The position numbers were made by a program, and so were the translations under genes. Below, piece after piece: positions 1-7,298 of a stretch of DNA of 43,864 bases (within the stretch, counting starts at the first letter, position 1; each line of letters starts with the position of its first letter). The notes below the pieces were generated by a model. The model had not been told where the DNA came from. It made no database searches and was given only the letters and a program-made list of their open reading frames with translations. This DNA comes from Oscillospiraceae bacterium (GTDB lineage: Bacteria > Bacillota > Clostridia > Oscillospirales > CAG-272). The DNA lies in NCBI GenBank assembly GCA_015064785.1, contig SVRM01000024.1:1-43864 (forward strand), given 5' to 3'.

Positions 1-62
1 AATAAACCCCCGGTTCAACCGGGGGCGAAAAAGCTTTAGCTGAAAGTAATAGACAAAAAATA

Positions 63-118
63 CCTCCTATGATAAAATAAAAGAGGTCTGCCAACCAAAT
101 TTATAAAAACATAGGAGG
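63..118 (+). promoter_or_regulatory. Leader stem sequestering the tnpA ribosome-binding site
   Basis: CCTCCTATG at 63-71 is perfectly complementary to CATAGGAGG at 110-118, which contains the Shine-Dalgarno sequence of tnpA (start 127). In the mRNA this gives a 9-bp stem that hides the ribosome site. Known IS200 elements limit transposase translation with such a leader structure, so the same role is inferred here. Confidence 0.7.
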
Positions 119-126
119 ATGTCCAA

Positions 127-597
127 ATGGACACTAATAGTTTATCACATACGAAGTGGGAATGCAAGTACCATGTTGTATTTGCACCAAAATATCGCAG
201 AAAAGTTATATATGGAGAATTAAGAAAAGAGATAGGAACAATTTTGAGGACGCTATATGAAAGAAAGGGGATAGAATTAATAGAAGGAGAGTGCTGCCCG
301 GATCATATTCATATGTTAATAAGAATACCGCCAAAAGAATCGGTATCAGATATAATAGGATATCTAAAGGGAAAAAGCACTTTAATAATATTCGATCGAC
401 ACGCACATCTCAAATACAAATATGGAAACAGACATTTTTGGTGCAGAGGATATTATGTCGATACAGTAGGAAAAAATACCAAAAAGATACAAGAATACAT
501 TCAGCATCAATTGCAAGAAGATATTGCCAATGATCAGATAAGCCTATTTGAATCAGTAGACCCGTTTACGGGTGAGCCTGTGAAGAAAGGCAAATAA
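127..597 (+). CDS. tnpA: IS200/IS605-family Y1 (HUH) transposase TnpA
   Basis: The product is a 156-residue single-strand DNA transposase that cuts and rejoins the element's subterminal hairpin ends on the lagging-strand template. The HUH metal-binding motif is visible as H60-I61-H62 in CPDHIHMLI. The likely nucleophilic tyrosine is Y124 in IQEYIQHQ, near the usual C-terminal position. The N-terminal HxKWECKYHVVFAPKYRR block is characteristic of IS200 TnpA. Length matches the family (about 150 residues), so the gene appears intact. ATG 127 follows AGGAGG at 113-118. Its AT-rich composition differs from the GC-richer neighbours, as expected for acquired DNA. Translation is probably throttled by the leader stem at 63-118. 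Confidence 0.95.
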   Translation: MDTNSLSHTKWECKYHVVFAPKYRRKVIYGELRKEIGTILRTLYERKGIELIEGECCPDHIHMLIRIPPKESVSDIIGYLKGKSTLIIFDRHAHLKYKYGNRHFWCRGYYVDTVGKNTKKIQEYIQHQLQEDIANDQISLFESVDPFTGEPVKKGK

Positions 598-599
598 AA

Positions 600-631
600 C
601 ACCGCTCTCGCGGTTGCCCGAGAAAGCGGTG
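600..631 (+). terminator. Hairpin just after tnpA
   Basis: CACCGCT-CTCG pairs with CGAG-aa-AGCGGTG, a stem of about 11 bp with a two-base bulge. It starts immediately after the tnpA stop. No clear T-run follows, so termination is plausible but not certain. It may instead be an IS-end structure. Confidence 0.4.
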
Positions 632-738
632 CGGTTGGCAGATTTTCGAGCACGCGAGTGCTGCCGGTAATATCCCCTTATAGGGGTGGGGGGTCATGCC
701 ACCGGCTTAGCCGGTGGTCATGACTTCATATCGATGAT

Positions 739-1311
739 TTATTCCTCGGGCTTAGTTTCAAGCTTCAGCGGGTAGTCGCCAAGATGCTCCATCCTGAAGC
801 CGTTTGCCTTGTAAGCTTCATAGTCGAATGCGTCCAGCTCGTCCATGGCCAGCTTGTGGAACTCATAGAAGTTGTACCACCATTCGTAGCCGGAACCAAG
901 CTCTGCATTCAGGTAAGCATCGGCAATGTCACAGCCCATCTGCGGTGCGACATAAAAGGCACCCATGGCAAGGACATTGACACCGTTGCCGGTGATTGCA
1001 CGGAGTGCGGCGGGAACACTTTCCACAACACCCGCATGGACACGCGGACACTTGGATGCGGCGATGTGAATACCCATACCGGTACCGCAGAACAGCAGGG
1101 CGCGTTCAAAATTGCCTTCGGAGATCTGTGCGCCGACGCGCAGACCGACGCGGTGGAACATGTTCTCGGTATCCTCAACGTTGGGATCGGTGACACCGAG
1201 GTCGGTGATCTTCCAGCCCTTGGCGCGCAGATGCGCACAAACAGCTTCCTTCAGCGGATAGCCTGCAAAATCGGCACCGACGACCAGATATTTCTCTTTG
1301 ACGGTTTTCAT
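739..1311 (-). CDS. RpiB/LacAB-family sugar-phosphate isomerase
   Basis: The product is a 190-residue cytoplasmic aldose-ketose phosphate isomerase of the RpiB/LacA/LacB fold. The phosphate-binding and catalytic loop is seen as LLFCGTGMGIHIAASK, with catalytic-type Cys75 followed by GTGMG. The N-terminal VGADFAGYPLK corresponds to the family SDHAG block, but Phe replaces the usual His, so the substrate may not be ribose 5-phosphate. A C-terminal extension (YEWWYNFYEFHKLAMDELD) goes beyond the usual ~150 residues. ATG 1311 is chosen because GAGGAA precedes it and the upstream in-frame extension has no family homology. It is a single gene with its own consensus promoter at 1394-1422. The substrate is unknown; a pentose, tetrulose or 6-deoxyhexose phosphate is possible. 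Confidence 0.85.
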   Translation of the reverse strand: MKTVKEKYLVVGADFAGYPLKEAVCAHLRAKGWKITDLGVTDPNVEDTENMFHRVGLRVGAQISEGNFERALLFCGTGMGIHIAASKCPRVHAGVVESVPAALRAITGNGVNVLAMGAFYVAPQMGCDIADAYLNAELGSGYEWWYNFYEFHKLAMDELDAFDYEAYKANGFRMEHLGDYPLKLETKPEE

Positions 1312-1357
1312 GGTTGATTCCTCGTTCTTTCCTGATATTTGAGTCTCTGTTGTAACG

Positions 1358-1383
1358 GATATCCCGCATATCCGGATATCCGG
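1358..1383 (-). promoter_or_regulatory. Overlapping palindromes, probable operator
   Basis: Three nested perfect palindromes occur: GGATATCC (1358-1365), ATATCCGGATAT (1368-1379) and CCGGATATCCGG (1372-1383). They lie in the first ~30 nt of the transcript expected from the - strand promoter at 1394-1422. The position suggests a repressor site for the isomerase gene. The regulator is unknown. Confidence 0.45.
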
Positions 1384-1393
1384 TGCTGATTTC

Positions 1394-1422
1394 ATTATAT
1401 CACAGCCGCATGGGTTTGTCAA
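1394..1422 (-). promoter_or_regulatory. Consensus housekeeping promoter of the isomerase gene
   Basis: On the - strand, TTGACA (1422-1417), a 17-nt spacer and TATAAT (1399-1394) match the sigma-A consensus at all 12 positions. It points to the gene starting at 1311. Confidence 0.85.
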
Positions 1423-1466
1423 TAGCCGACGGAAAGACGGATCGGGTGATATATGGACACTTGCTC

Positions 1467-1495
1467 TTGACAAATCTTCTGTTGTGCGTTATAAT
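1467..1495 (+). promoter_or_regulatory. Consensus housekeeping promoter of nagB
   Basis: TTGACA (1467-1472), 17 nt and TATAAT (1490-1495) give a perfect sigma-A promoter. The expected transcript start near 1502 lies about 10 nt before the hairpin-chain element, so almost the whole nagB leader would be element sequence. Confidence 0.85.
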
Positions 1496-1512
1496 GAAAA
1501 CAGTGACTTGCA

Positions 1513-1707
1513 TTCCCATCAATTAATCGATTGCAAAATTGCATTTTGCAATCGGTCTCATCGGGCTGACGCAGCCCGATGGCTCCCTTCGGTCGCTTTG
1601 AAGGAGTCTTTTTGGGCGGGAGACCCGCCCAAGCGACGCAATTTGTTTATATATCGCCCATTGGGTGATAAAGGTAGGCAATTTTGCAATTGCCTATTCC
1701 CATCAAT
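1513..1707 (+). mobile_element. Hairpin-chain MITE-like element, copy 1, with 11-bp target repeats
   Basis: A 173-bp element (1524-1696) is flanked by the direct repeat TTCCCATCAAT at 1513-1523 and 1697-1707. Its ends form a 19-bp imperfect inverted repeat with 16 of 19 identical: TAATCGATTGCAAAATTGC versus TAGGCAATTGCAAAATTGC. Inside is a row of short hairpins. The stems are 1528-1554 (11 bp), 1559-1581 (10 bp, CATCGGGCTG/CAGCCCGATG), around 1614-1632 (9 bp, TTGGGCGGG/CCCGCCCAA), around 1652-1671 (TATCGCCC/GGGTGATA) and 1674-1695 (TAGGCAATT/AATTGCCTA). It contains no coding frame of note. It sits in the nagB leader and ends 19 nt before the start codon. A second copy with other flanks is at 15805-16048. 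Confidence 0.8.
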
Positions 1708-1725
1708 CAAAAGGAGGAACGGTGT

Positions 1726-2460
1726 ATGGAAATCCGTGTAGCTGATGACCGTTATGCGCTCGGGAAAAGCGCGGCAAAGCACATTGCGCAGGTTTTGCGT
1801 GATGTGATTGCAGAGAAAGGACATGCCCGCATGGTGTTGTCGACAGGTGCTTCGCAGTTTGACACGCTGGAAGCGCTGACAAAGGAGGAGGGCATTGCAT
1901 GGAACTGTGTCGAAATGTTCCATCTCGATGAATACATCGGGCTTCCTGTGACGCATCCGGCATCCTTCCGTAAATATTTGCAGGAACGCTTTGTCGACCG
2001 TGTTGCACCGCTTGCCGCTGTACATTTCGTTGACGGAACACAGGAGAATATTGTCGCTCTGACCGCGGAGCTGCGCCGTGCACCGATCGATATTGGATTG
2101 ATCGGCATCGGCGAAAACGGACACATCGCATTCAACGATCCGCCTGCCGATTTTGACACGAAGGAAGCCTACATCGTGGTCAATCTCAACGATACCTGCA
2201 AAAAACAGCAGATGGGCGAGGGCTGGTTTGCGACGATTGAGGAGGTACCGAAGCAGGCTGTCTCCATGACCGCATATCAGATTATGCAGTGCGAGCGCAT
2301 CGTGTCGTGTGTGCCGTATGCCGTCAAGGCGGACGCCGTCGAAAAGACACTGCGTGCGGAGCAGGTGACGAATCTGGTTCCCGCGACACTGCTGAAAACG
2401 CACCCGGATTTCATTCTGTATCTCGACCGTGACAGTGCGGCACGGATTCTGGCTCTGTAA
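1726..2460 (+). CDS. nagB: Glucosamine-6-phosphate deaminase
   Basis: The product converts glucosamine 6-phosphate to fructose 6-phosphate and ammonia, the last dedicated step of amino-sugar catabolism, in the cytoplasm. It has 244 residues, the usual NagB length. The active-site block MFHLDEYIG (64-72, with D68/E69) and the GIGENGHIAFNDPP block (127-140, His133) are both intact. ATG 1726 is preferred over an upstream in-frame start because AAGGAGG lies at 1711-1717 and the family N-terminus begins here. The leader between the promoter at 1467 and the ribosome site is almost entirely the inserted hairpin-chain element, which could affect mRNA stability or translation. No nagA or nagE is adjacent. 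It converges on uxaA with a shared terminator. Confidence 0.95.
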   Translation: MEIRVADDRYALGKSAAKHIAQVLRDVIAEKGHARMVLSTGASQFDTLEALTKEEGIAWNCVEMFHLDEYIGLPVTHPASFRKYLQERFVDRVAPLAAVHFVDGTQENIVALTAELRRAPIDIGLIGIGENGHIAFNDPPADFDTKEAYIVVNLNDTCKKQQMGEGWFATIEEVPKQAVSMTAYQIMQCERIVSCVPYAVKADAVEKTLRAEQVTNLVPATLLKTHPDFILYLDRDSAARILAL

Positions 2461-2470
2461 ACAAACAAAA

Positions 2471-2517
2471 ATCCCCCTTGTATTGCCGCTTATTTTTGAA
2501 TCGGCAATACAGGGGGA
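2471..2517. terminator. Bidirectional terminator between nagB and uxaA
   Basis: ATCCCCCTTGTATTGCCG (2471-2488) pairs with CGGCAATACAGGGGGAT (2501-2517) with one bulged T. A-rich sequence lies on the left, giving a U-run for - strand transcripts, and CTTGTTTT follows on the right. It separates two convergent genes. Confidence 0.85.
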
Positions 2518-2531
2518 TGCTTGTTTTGAGA

Positions 2532-4001
2532 TTACAGCGTCACGCCATCCTTAAAAATCGAGATATCGCGGTATCCCATTTCCTCGTTTTTTGTCCGGAT
2601 ATCGCCGGAGGCAAGTGCGAGAACATAATCAAACAGCGCATCACCGCAGGTGCGGATATCTCCTGTTTCGCAGATGACACCCGCATCGAAGTCAATCCAG
2701 TTGTTCTTCTTTTGGGCGAGCGCAGAATTGGACGAAATTTTCACCGTCGGTACGGGACAGCCAAAGGGTGTGCCGCGTCCTGTGGTGAACAGCACCAGAT
2801 GCGCACCGGAAATCGCCAATGCAGTCGATGCGACCAGGTCATTGCCGGGTGCGGATAGCAGATGCAGACCGCGGGTTTCCGTTCGCTCACCGTACCCGAT
2901 GACAGCGCACACGGGAGCAGAACCCGATTTTTGCGTACAGCCGAGGGACTTGTCTTCCAGTGTAGTGATACCGCCGGCTTTGTTGCCGGGAGACGGATTT
3001 TCGTAAACCGGCTGACCGTAACGCTGGAAATACCGCTTGAAGTCGTTGATCAGCGATACCGTTTTGTCAAACAGCGCCTTATTTTCGCACCGTGCCATCA
3101 GCAGCTGTTCCGCACCGAACATTTCCGGTACCTCGGTCAGAATGGCACATCCGCCCTGTGCAATCAGTCGGTCGGAGAAGACACCGACGCACGGGTTTGC
3201 CGTGATGCCGGAGTAACCGTCCGAGCCGCCGCATTTCAGTCCGACGATCAGCTCGGATGCGTCAATGTCCTCGCGGGTGTCATCGGCTGCGGTGTCACAC
3301 AGTTCACGCAGCAACTGCCGTCCCGCTGCGATCTCGTCATCGACCTCCTGACAGTTCAGAAACTTCACGCGGGTTTCGTCAATATCGCCGAGAACGGTAC
3401 GGAACGCGGCAATGTTGTTATTTTCGCATCCCAGTCCCAGAACCAGAACGCCGCCGGCATTGGGATGGTGAACCAGCCCGGCAAGCGCCCGCTGCGTATT
3501 CTTATGATCGTCACCAAGCTGAGAACAACCGTAGGGATGGGGGAAGGCGTAAATGCCGTCGACGGTACCGTGGACAAGCGAGGCCCCCTCCTGTGCAAGC
3601 CGCTGTGCCGGAGAATTGACGCATCCGACGGTCGGAATGATCCAGATTTCGTTGCGGATGCCGACACGCCCGCCCGAACGGCGGAAGCCGCGGAAGGTCC
3701 TGGTGGGCTGCGGCGGTAATAGCGGGTTGGTCGGTGTGTAGGTATAGTCGAGAACATCGGACAGATTGGTTCGCACGTTGTGTGTATGCACCCACGCACC
3801 GGCGGCAATGTCCTCGGCTGCACATCCGATCGGCGCATTGTATTTGATGATATCTGTACCACGGGGGATTCCGCAGAGCGCAAATTTGTGTCCGGCGGGA
3901 ATGTCACAGAGCAGGGTGACACCTGCCGCAGTGCTTCCTTTTTGGAGCGGGGACAACGCGACAGCGACATTGTCCCGGTCGGTAATCCTGATATAATCCA
4001 T
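2532..4001 (-). CDS. uxaA: Altronate dehydratase
   Basis: The enzyme dehydrates D-altronate to 2-keto-3-deoxy-D-gluconate in galacturonate breakdown. At 489 residues it matches the full two-domain form. An N-terminal SAF-type domain (about 1-75, containing GHKFAL and WVHTHN-like segments) is followed by the large galactarate-dehydratase/altronate-hydrolase domain (about 105-480, with RVGIRNEIWIIPTVGCVN, GLKCGGSDGYSGITANP and TTGRGTPFGCP blocks). GGAGG precedes ATG 4001. The start lies 3 nt after the uxaB stop, so the two are translationally coupled. It is the last gene of the - strand run from 8225. Confidence 0.95.
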   Translation of the reverse strand: MDYIRITDRDNVAVALSPLQKGSTAAGVTLLCDIPAGHKFALCGIPRGTDIIKYNAPIGCAAEDIAAGAWVHTHNVRTNLSDVLDYTYTPTNPLLPPQPTRTFRGFRRSGGRVGIRNEIWIIPTVGCVNSPAQRLAQEGASLVHGTVDGIYAFPHPYGCSQLGDDHKNTQRALAGLVHHPNAGGVLVLGLGCENNNIAAFRTVLGDIDETRVKFLNCQEVDDEIAAGRQLLRELCDTAADDTREDIDASELIVGLKCGGSDGYSGITANPCVGVFSDRLIAQGGCAILTEVPEMFGAEQLLMARCENKALFDKTVSLINDFKRYFQRYGQPVYENPSPGNKAGGITTLEDKSLGCTQKSGSAPVCAVIGYGERTETRGLHLLSAPGNDLVASTALAISGAHLVLFTTGRGTPFGCPVPTVKISSNSALAQKKNNWIDFDAGVICETGDIRTCGDALFDYVLALASGDIRTKNEEMGYRDISIFKDGVTL

Positions 4002-4004
4002 CTG

Positions 4005-5483
4005 TTATGCCTCCGTTGATGCCCTGACTGCGTCCTGCATGGCAGACAGAATCCCGCGTGTGCGGATGTCACCGTAATAGGTCTGTGCCAGTGCCGCAAA
4101 TCCGGGAATGGCGGTCAGATCCATGCCCCAGAATGCGGTATTGGACGCAAATCGGGTCAGAAGATCGGCATCTTTTCCATGTTCGGCAAAGAACGCAAGC
4201 ACACCCGGACTGTCGGAGATGGTGTAGGGGTGGGCTTCGCCGTTGATTTCCCTTGTGCCAACAAAGCCGTCGGCGGTCATGCAGCCGTTTGCATAAAAGG
4301 CAGTGAGTGCGGCAAACGACAGTGTCAGACTGTGCGGCAGAGAACCGTCTTTCACGGCATCAAGGAGCGACGGCAGAACACGGGATTTCCATTTGGATAC
4401 AGAGTTGAGACAAATGGAAATCAGTGCGTGATCGATGAACGGATTTTCAAACCGTTCACAGACTGCCAACGCAAATGCTTGCAGATCGTCCTCATCGAGC
4501 GTTCCGCGCAGAGTCGGGATGATTTCGCGGAAAATACAAGTGTCGATGAACGGACGGATGACGGGATGAGACATGCAGTCGCGCACAATCTCCTCACCTG
4601 CCAGAAACGCCGCCGGGACAAATGAGGTGTGCGCGCCGTTGAGAATACGCACCTTGCGTTCACGGTACGGTGTCAGGTCGTCGGTAAACAGAACCGGCAG
4701 TCCGGCGCGATCGAGCGGCAGAACGGCTTTTGCACGTATGATGTCCGTTGATTCTATTACCCACAGACCGAACGGCTCGGCAATCGTCAGAAATGCATCT
4801 TCCCATCCGAGTTTGGCAAATGCCGCGTCTGCATCTGCCTGCTTTTTGGGATATCCCGTGACAATGCGGTCGACAAGTGTATTGCAGAACAGACAGGCAT
4901 CCTTTATCCAGGCGGCAAAACCGTCGCCCAACTGCCATCGTGCCGCTGTGCGCAGAACACAGTCACGCAGCGCTGCGCCGTTGTTTTCAATCAGCTCGGT
5001 CGGATATACCACAAGACCGGCACTGTGATCGCCGTCAAAGGCACAGAAGCGCGCGTACAAGAACTTCGTCAGCTTTCCGGGAAAGCTGTGCGGTGGGGTT
5101 TGGTCACAGGTGTCATTTTCGTCATAGACAATGCCAGCCTCGGTTGTGTTGGAGATGACTGCCTCCAGCGTTTGACATGCGGCATACGCCATGAAGGCAT
5201 CATAATCTTCAGATGTATGCAGGATTTCCCGAACAGAGGTGATCCTGCGTGCTGCATTAACGACAATGCCGTTTTCTTTGCCGCGCAGAAGCGTTGTATA
5301 ATGGAAATCCTGTTCGGCAAAGGTGGGATTTTTGGTGCCGACGGACTGTGCGATGACAATGGAGCCGTCATATACGCCGCATTCGTTTGCACGGTCGATA
5401 AAATCATCACAGAAGGCGCGAAGAAAGTTACCCTGTCCGAATTGCAGTACGCGAACCGGACGTGTGGAGAAGTTGGTTGTCAT
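4005..5483 (-). CDS. uxaB: Tagaturonate reductase (altronate oxidoreductase)
   Basis: This is an NAD-dependent polyol dehydrogenase (mannitol dehydrogenase superfamily) that reduces D-tagaturonate to D-altronate for the UxaA step. At 492 residues it is full length for UxaB. The N-terminal nucleotide-binding loop is visible as LQFGQGNFLRAF. The central LNGAHTSFVPAAFLAG block matches the catalytic region of the family (KxxxxNxxHS-type). It starts at ATG 5483 behind AGGAGA, 16 nt after the esterase stop and 3 nt before uxaA, so it belongs to the same transcript. A fructuronate reductase role is possible within the superfamily, but pairing with uxaA argues for UxaB. Confidence 0.93.
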   Translation of the reverse strand: MTTNFSTRPVRVLQFGQGNFLRAFCDDFIDRANECGVYDGSIVIAQSVGTKNPTFAEQDFHYTTLLRGKENGIVVNAARRITSVREILHTSEDYDAFMAYAACQTLEAVISNTTEAGIVYDENDTCDQTPPHSFPGKLTKFLYARFCAFDGDHSAGLVVYPTELIENNGAALRDCVLRTAARWQLGDGFAAWIKDACLFCNTLVDRIVTGYPKKQADADAAFAKLGWEDAFLTIAEPFGLWVIESTDIIRAKAVLPLDRAGLPVLFTDDLTPYRERKVRILNGAHTSFVPAAFLAGEEIVRDCMSHPVIRPFIDTCIFREIIPTLRGTLDEDDLQAFALAVCERFENPFIDHALISICLNSVSKWKSRVLPSLLDAVKDGSLPHSLTLSFAALTAFYANGCMTADGFVGTREINGEAHPYTISDSPGVLAFFAEHGKDADLLTRFASNTAFWGMDLTAIPGFAALAQTYYGDIRTRGILSAMQDAVRASTEA

Positions 5484-5499
5484 TGGTTTGTCTCCTGTA

Positions 5500-7284
5500 T
5501 CAGAATAAGGTGACAGGACAGCGGGCGAGCTTCAGACAGCCGTACGGCCCGCCGAGCAGTCCGATACCGACAATAAAGCATCCGGCGTACAGCTCCCGGT
5601 CATCCGTAAAGGTCAGCGCGGACGCCTCCAGCTGTGCCGATGCGGCTTCATCGCACAGGGCAAGCGCACATGCGGCGGCACCGGCAGCAGAACCGACGGC
5701 ATAAACTGTGACTTCCTCGCCAAGACCTGCCGCATAACGGATCAGACGAACGGTATCCTGCACGCGGTTGGCAGCAGTTGTATTGTGGAAGGTTGTGAAA
5801 TAGCGGTTGTTTGCAGCATTGCCCTCATCTGCCTGCGCACAGCCTGCAAATTCTCCGGTCAGATAGAGGTCACCGCTGACCAGCGCCGTGCCGTCTGCAA
5901 GCAGTTTCTGAAGATCATCGGACGCAAGAATGTCCTTGCCGTCGCCGGAAAGTGCCAGACAGACACGCTTTCCGTCCCAGCCGTCGGGGATCAGTGTGAG
6001 GGTAGGCAGCTTTTCACCGTGACAGCCGAGGAGAATGCCGCGCTTGATACAGATGTGATTGTCCTGTTCCGCTGTGAGGGCAATGTAACGCGAATCGGTG
6101 CACTGCTTACCGGTCATCCAGGACAGCATCCGGCGCTGGTCCTCATCAGACAGCGCACTGACAGCAGCAAGACGCTCTGCCTTGTGTGCGGCAAAAAATT
6201 CTTCGTCGGAGGAAATGCCCGGTGCATGACCGACGCCGGCAAACCAGGTGTAGCCGGACAGATCGCCGGTTTCAATGGTCTGTTCTTCCCAGTGTGGATC
6301 ACAACCCATCAGATGGCGGGCAAAGAAGCTGTATACATGATGGCGTGTTTTTTCGTTGTACTGATGCGGCGCATCCTGATAGAAATGCTCGACCTTATCC
6401 TCAGCTCCATACTGGCGGTAGGCTTCGAGTACGCCGGGAAGCTCATCGGTTTCCAGCCACCGTGTCCAGTCACCGGTGGAACCTGCCAAAAACAGCGGAC
6501 GCGGCGCGATCATCGCACACATTTCGGTGTTGTCGGTGTCACGGCGCAGACCTTCTGCGTTTTCACACTGACAGCCGCCCTGCATGTTCAGAGAGATCAT
6601 GTTGATCGGTGCCGCCGCACGGATGCGCTCGTCCAGCAGCGTCAGGAACAGTGTCTGGGATCCGCCGCCGGATGCACCGGTCATGCCGATTCTGTCTGCA
6701 TCGACGTAAGGAAGCGAACACAGAAGATCAAGTGCGCGGATATTGTTCCACAACTGAATGCCGAGACCGTTGGAGGTGTACAGTTCCTTTTCCTCACGCC
6801 CGTAGTCGTGGGTGATCTGCAGACTGTCCACCTTACCGATCATATCGGTGACAAGACAGACAAACCCCATTCGTGCGAAGTTGGCAAGCTGTGCGGGGTA
6901 GTCGGCGGTATCCATGCGGGTCAGACGCTGTTCTTCCCAGTGTCCGATGACGTTGAGGATGGCAGGCATCTTTTCCTTCATCGGATGTGGAAGATAGAGA
7001 TTGCCCGTTGACCAGAAGCCGGGACGGCTTTCAAACATGATTTTTTTCACGGAATAGCCGTCAAAGGTGCCGACATCCTCATATTTGGTGTTGAGCGGTG
7101 TTTTTTCGGGCCACGGATACAGACCTGCCGCCATGCGGAGGTTGAATCGAAGCTGTTCCCGGCGGGATTCCACCTCCTCACGTGAGGAAAAATGCGTAAT
7201 CGGAAATATCGAATTGGTGTGACGGCTGATATCGAGCCGTGCGTCATGCGGAGGAAAGCCGAGGGTACGGTAGGAATGGTTCAT
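5500..7284 (-). CDS. Alpha/beta-hydrolase, probable carbohydrate esterase
   Basis: This 594-residue protein of the alpha/beta-hydrolase superfamily resembles acetyl-xylan-esterase-like enzymes of gut bacteria. The nucleophile elbow is GASGGGSQ (203-210, Ser205). Plausible triad partners are Asp272 in GSTGDWT and His307 in DAPHQYN. The C-terminal third (after about 380) is an unrecognised extension with hydrolase-like alternation. No signal peptide is visible, so it probably acts on imported oligosaccharides. It lies between the reductase-like gene (14 nt gap) and uxaB (16 nt gap). That context suggests deacetylation or de-esterification of uronate-containing oligosaccharides; this is inference. 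A peptidase-type activity cannot be excluded. Confidence 0.75.
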   Translation of the reverse strand: MNHSYRTLGFPPHDARLDISRHTNSIFPITHFSSREEVESRREQLRFNLRMAAGLYPWPEKTPLNTKYEDVGTFDGYSVKKIMFESRPGFWSTGNLYLPHPMKEKMPAILNVIGHWEEQRLTRMDTADYPAQLANFARMGFVCLVTDMIGKVDSLQITHDYGREEKELYTSNGLGIQLWNNIRALDLLCSLPYVDADRIGMTGASGGGSQTLFLTLLDERIRAAAPINMISLNMQGGCQCENAEGLRRDTDNTEMCAMIAPRPLFLAGSTGDWTRWLETDELPGVLEAYRQYGAEDKVEHFYQDAPHQYNEKTRHHVYSFFARHLMGCDPHWEEQTIETGDLSGYTWFAGVGHAPGISSDEEFFAAHKAERLAAVSALSDEDQRRMLSWMTGKQCTDSRYIALTAEQDNHICIKRGILLGCHGEKLPTLTLIPDGWDGKRVCLALSGDGKDILASDDLQKLLADGTALVSGDLYLTGEFAGCAQADEGNAANNRYFTTFHNTTAANRVQDTVRLIRYAAGLGEEVTVYAVGSAAGAAACALALCDEAASAQLEASALTFTDDRELYAGCFIVGIGLLGGPYGCLKLARCPVTLF

Positions 7285-7298
7285 ATGGAATTATCCTT

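Larger units (their letters stand above)
1..725 (+). mobile_element. IS200-type insertion sequence (tnpA only)
   Basis: The element is bracketed by two imperfectly related end hairpins. The left one has an 8-bp stem with loop TCA at 7-25 (CCCCCGGT/ACCGGGGG). The right one has an 8-bp stem with loop TTA at 699-717 (CCACCGGC/GCCGGTGG). A single Y1 transposase gene lies between them and no tnpB accompanies it, as is typical of IS200 as opposed to IS605. Length near 0.7 kb fits the family. The exact ends cannot be fixed because the window starts within a few bases of the left hairpin. IS200/IS605 elements make no target duplication, so none was expected or found. Confidence 0.85.

Noticed and set aside
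1524-1696. Hairpin chain as a riboswitch, CRISPR array or tandem terminators
   Set aside because: Two copies with different 11-bp flanking repeats in opposite orientations to the gene argue for insertion. There are no equal-length repeats with unique spacers, and no U-run follows the stems.
1513-1707. Element derived from the nearby IS200
   Set aside because: IS200-type transposition makes no target duplication, and the end hairpins of the two elements do not match in sequence.
1558-2403. 281-residue open frame antisense to nagB
   Set aside because: Shadow of a strongly conserved enzyme gene; Arg/Cys/His-rich sequence without family pattern or ribosome site.
5785-7011. 408-residue open frame antisense to the esterase gene
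   Set aside because: The opposite strand encodes a complete alpha/beta-hydrolase with intact catalytic triad; the antisense product is Cys/Thr/Gln-rich and unlike any family.
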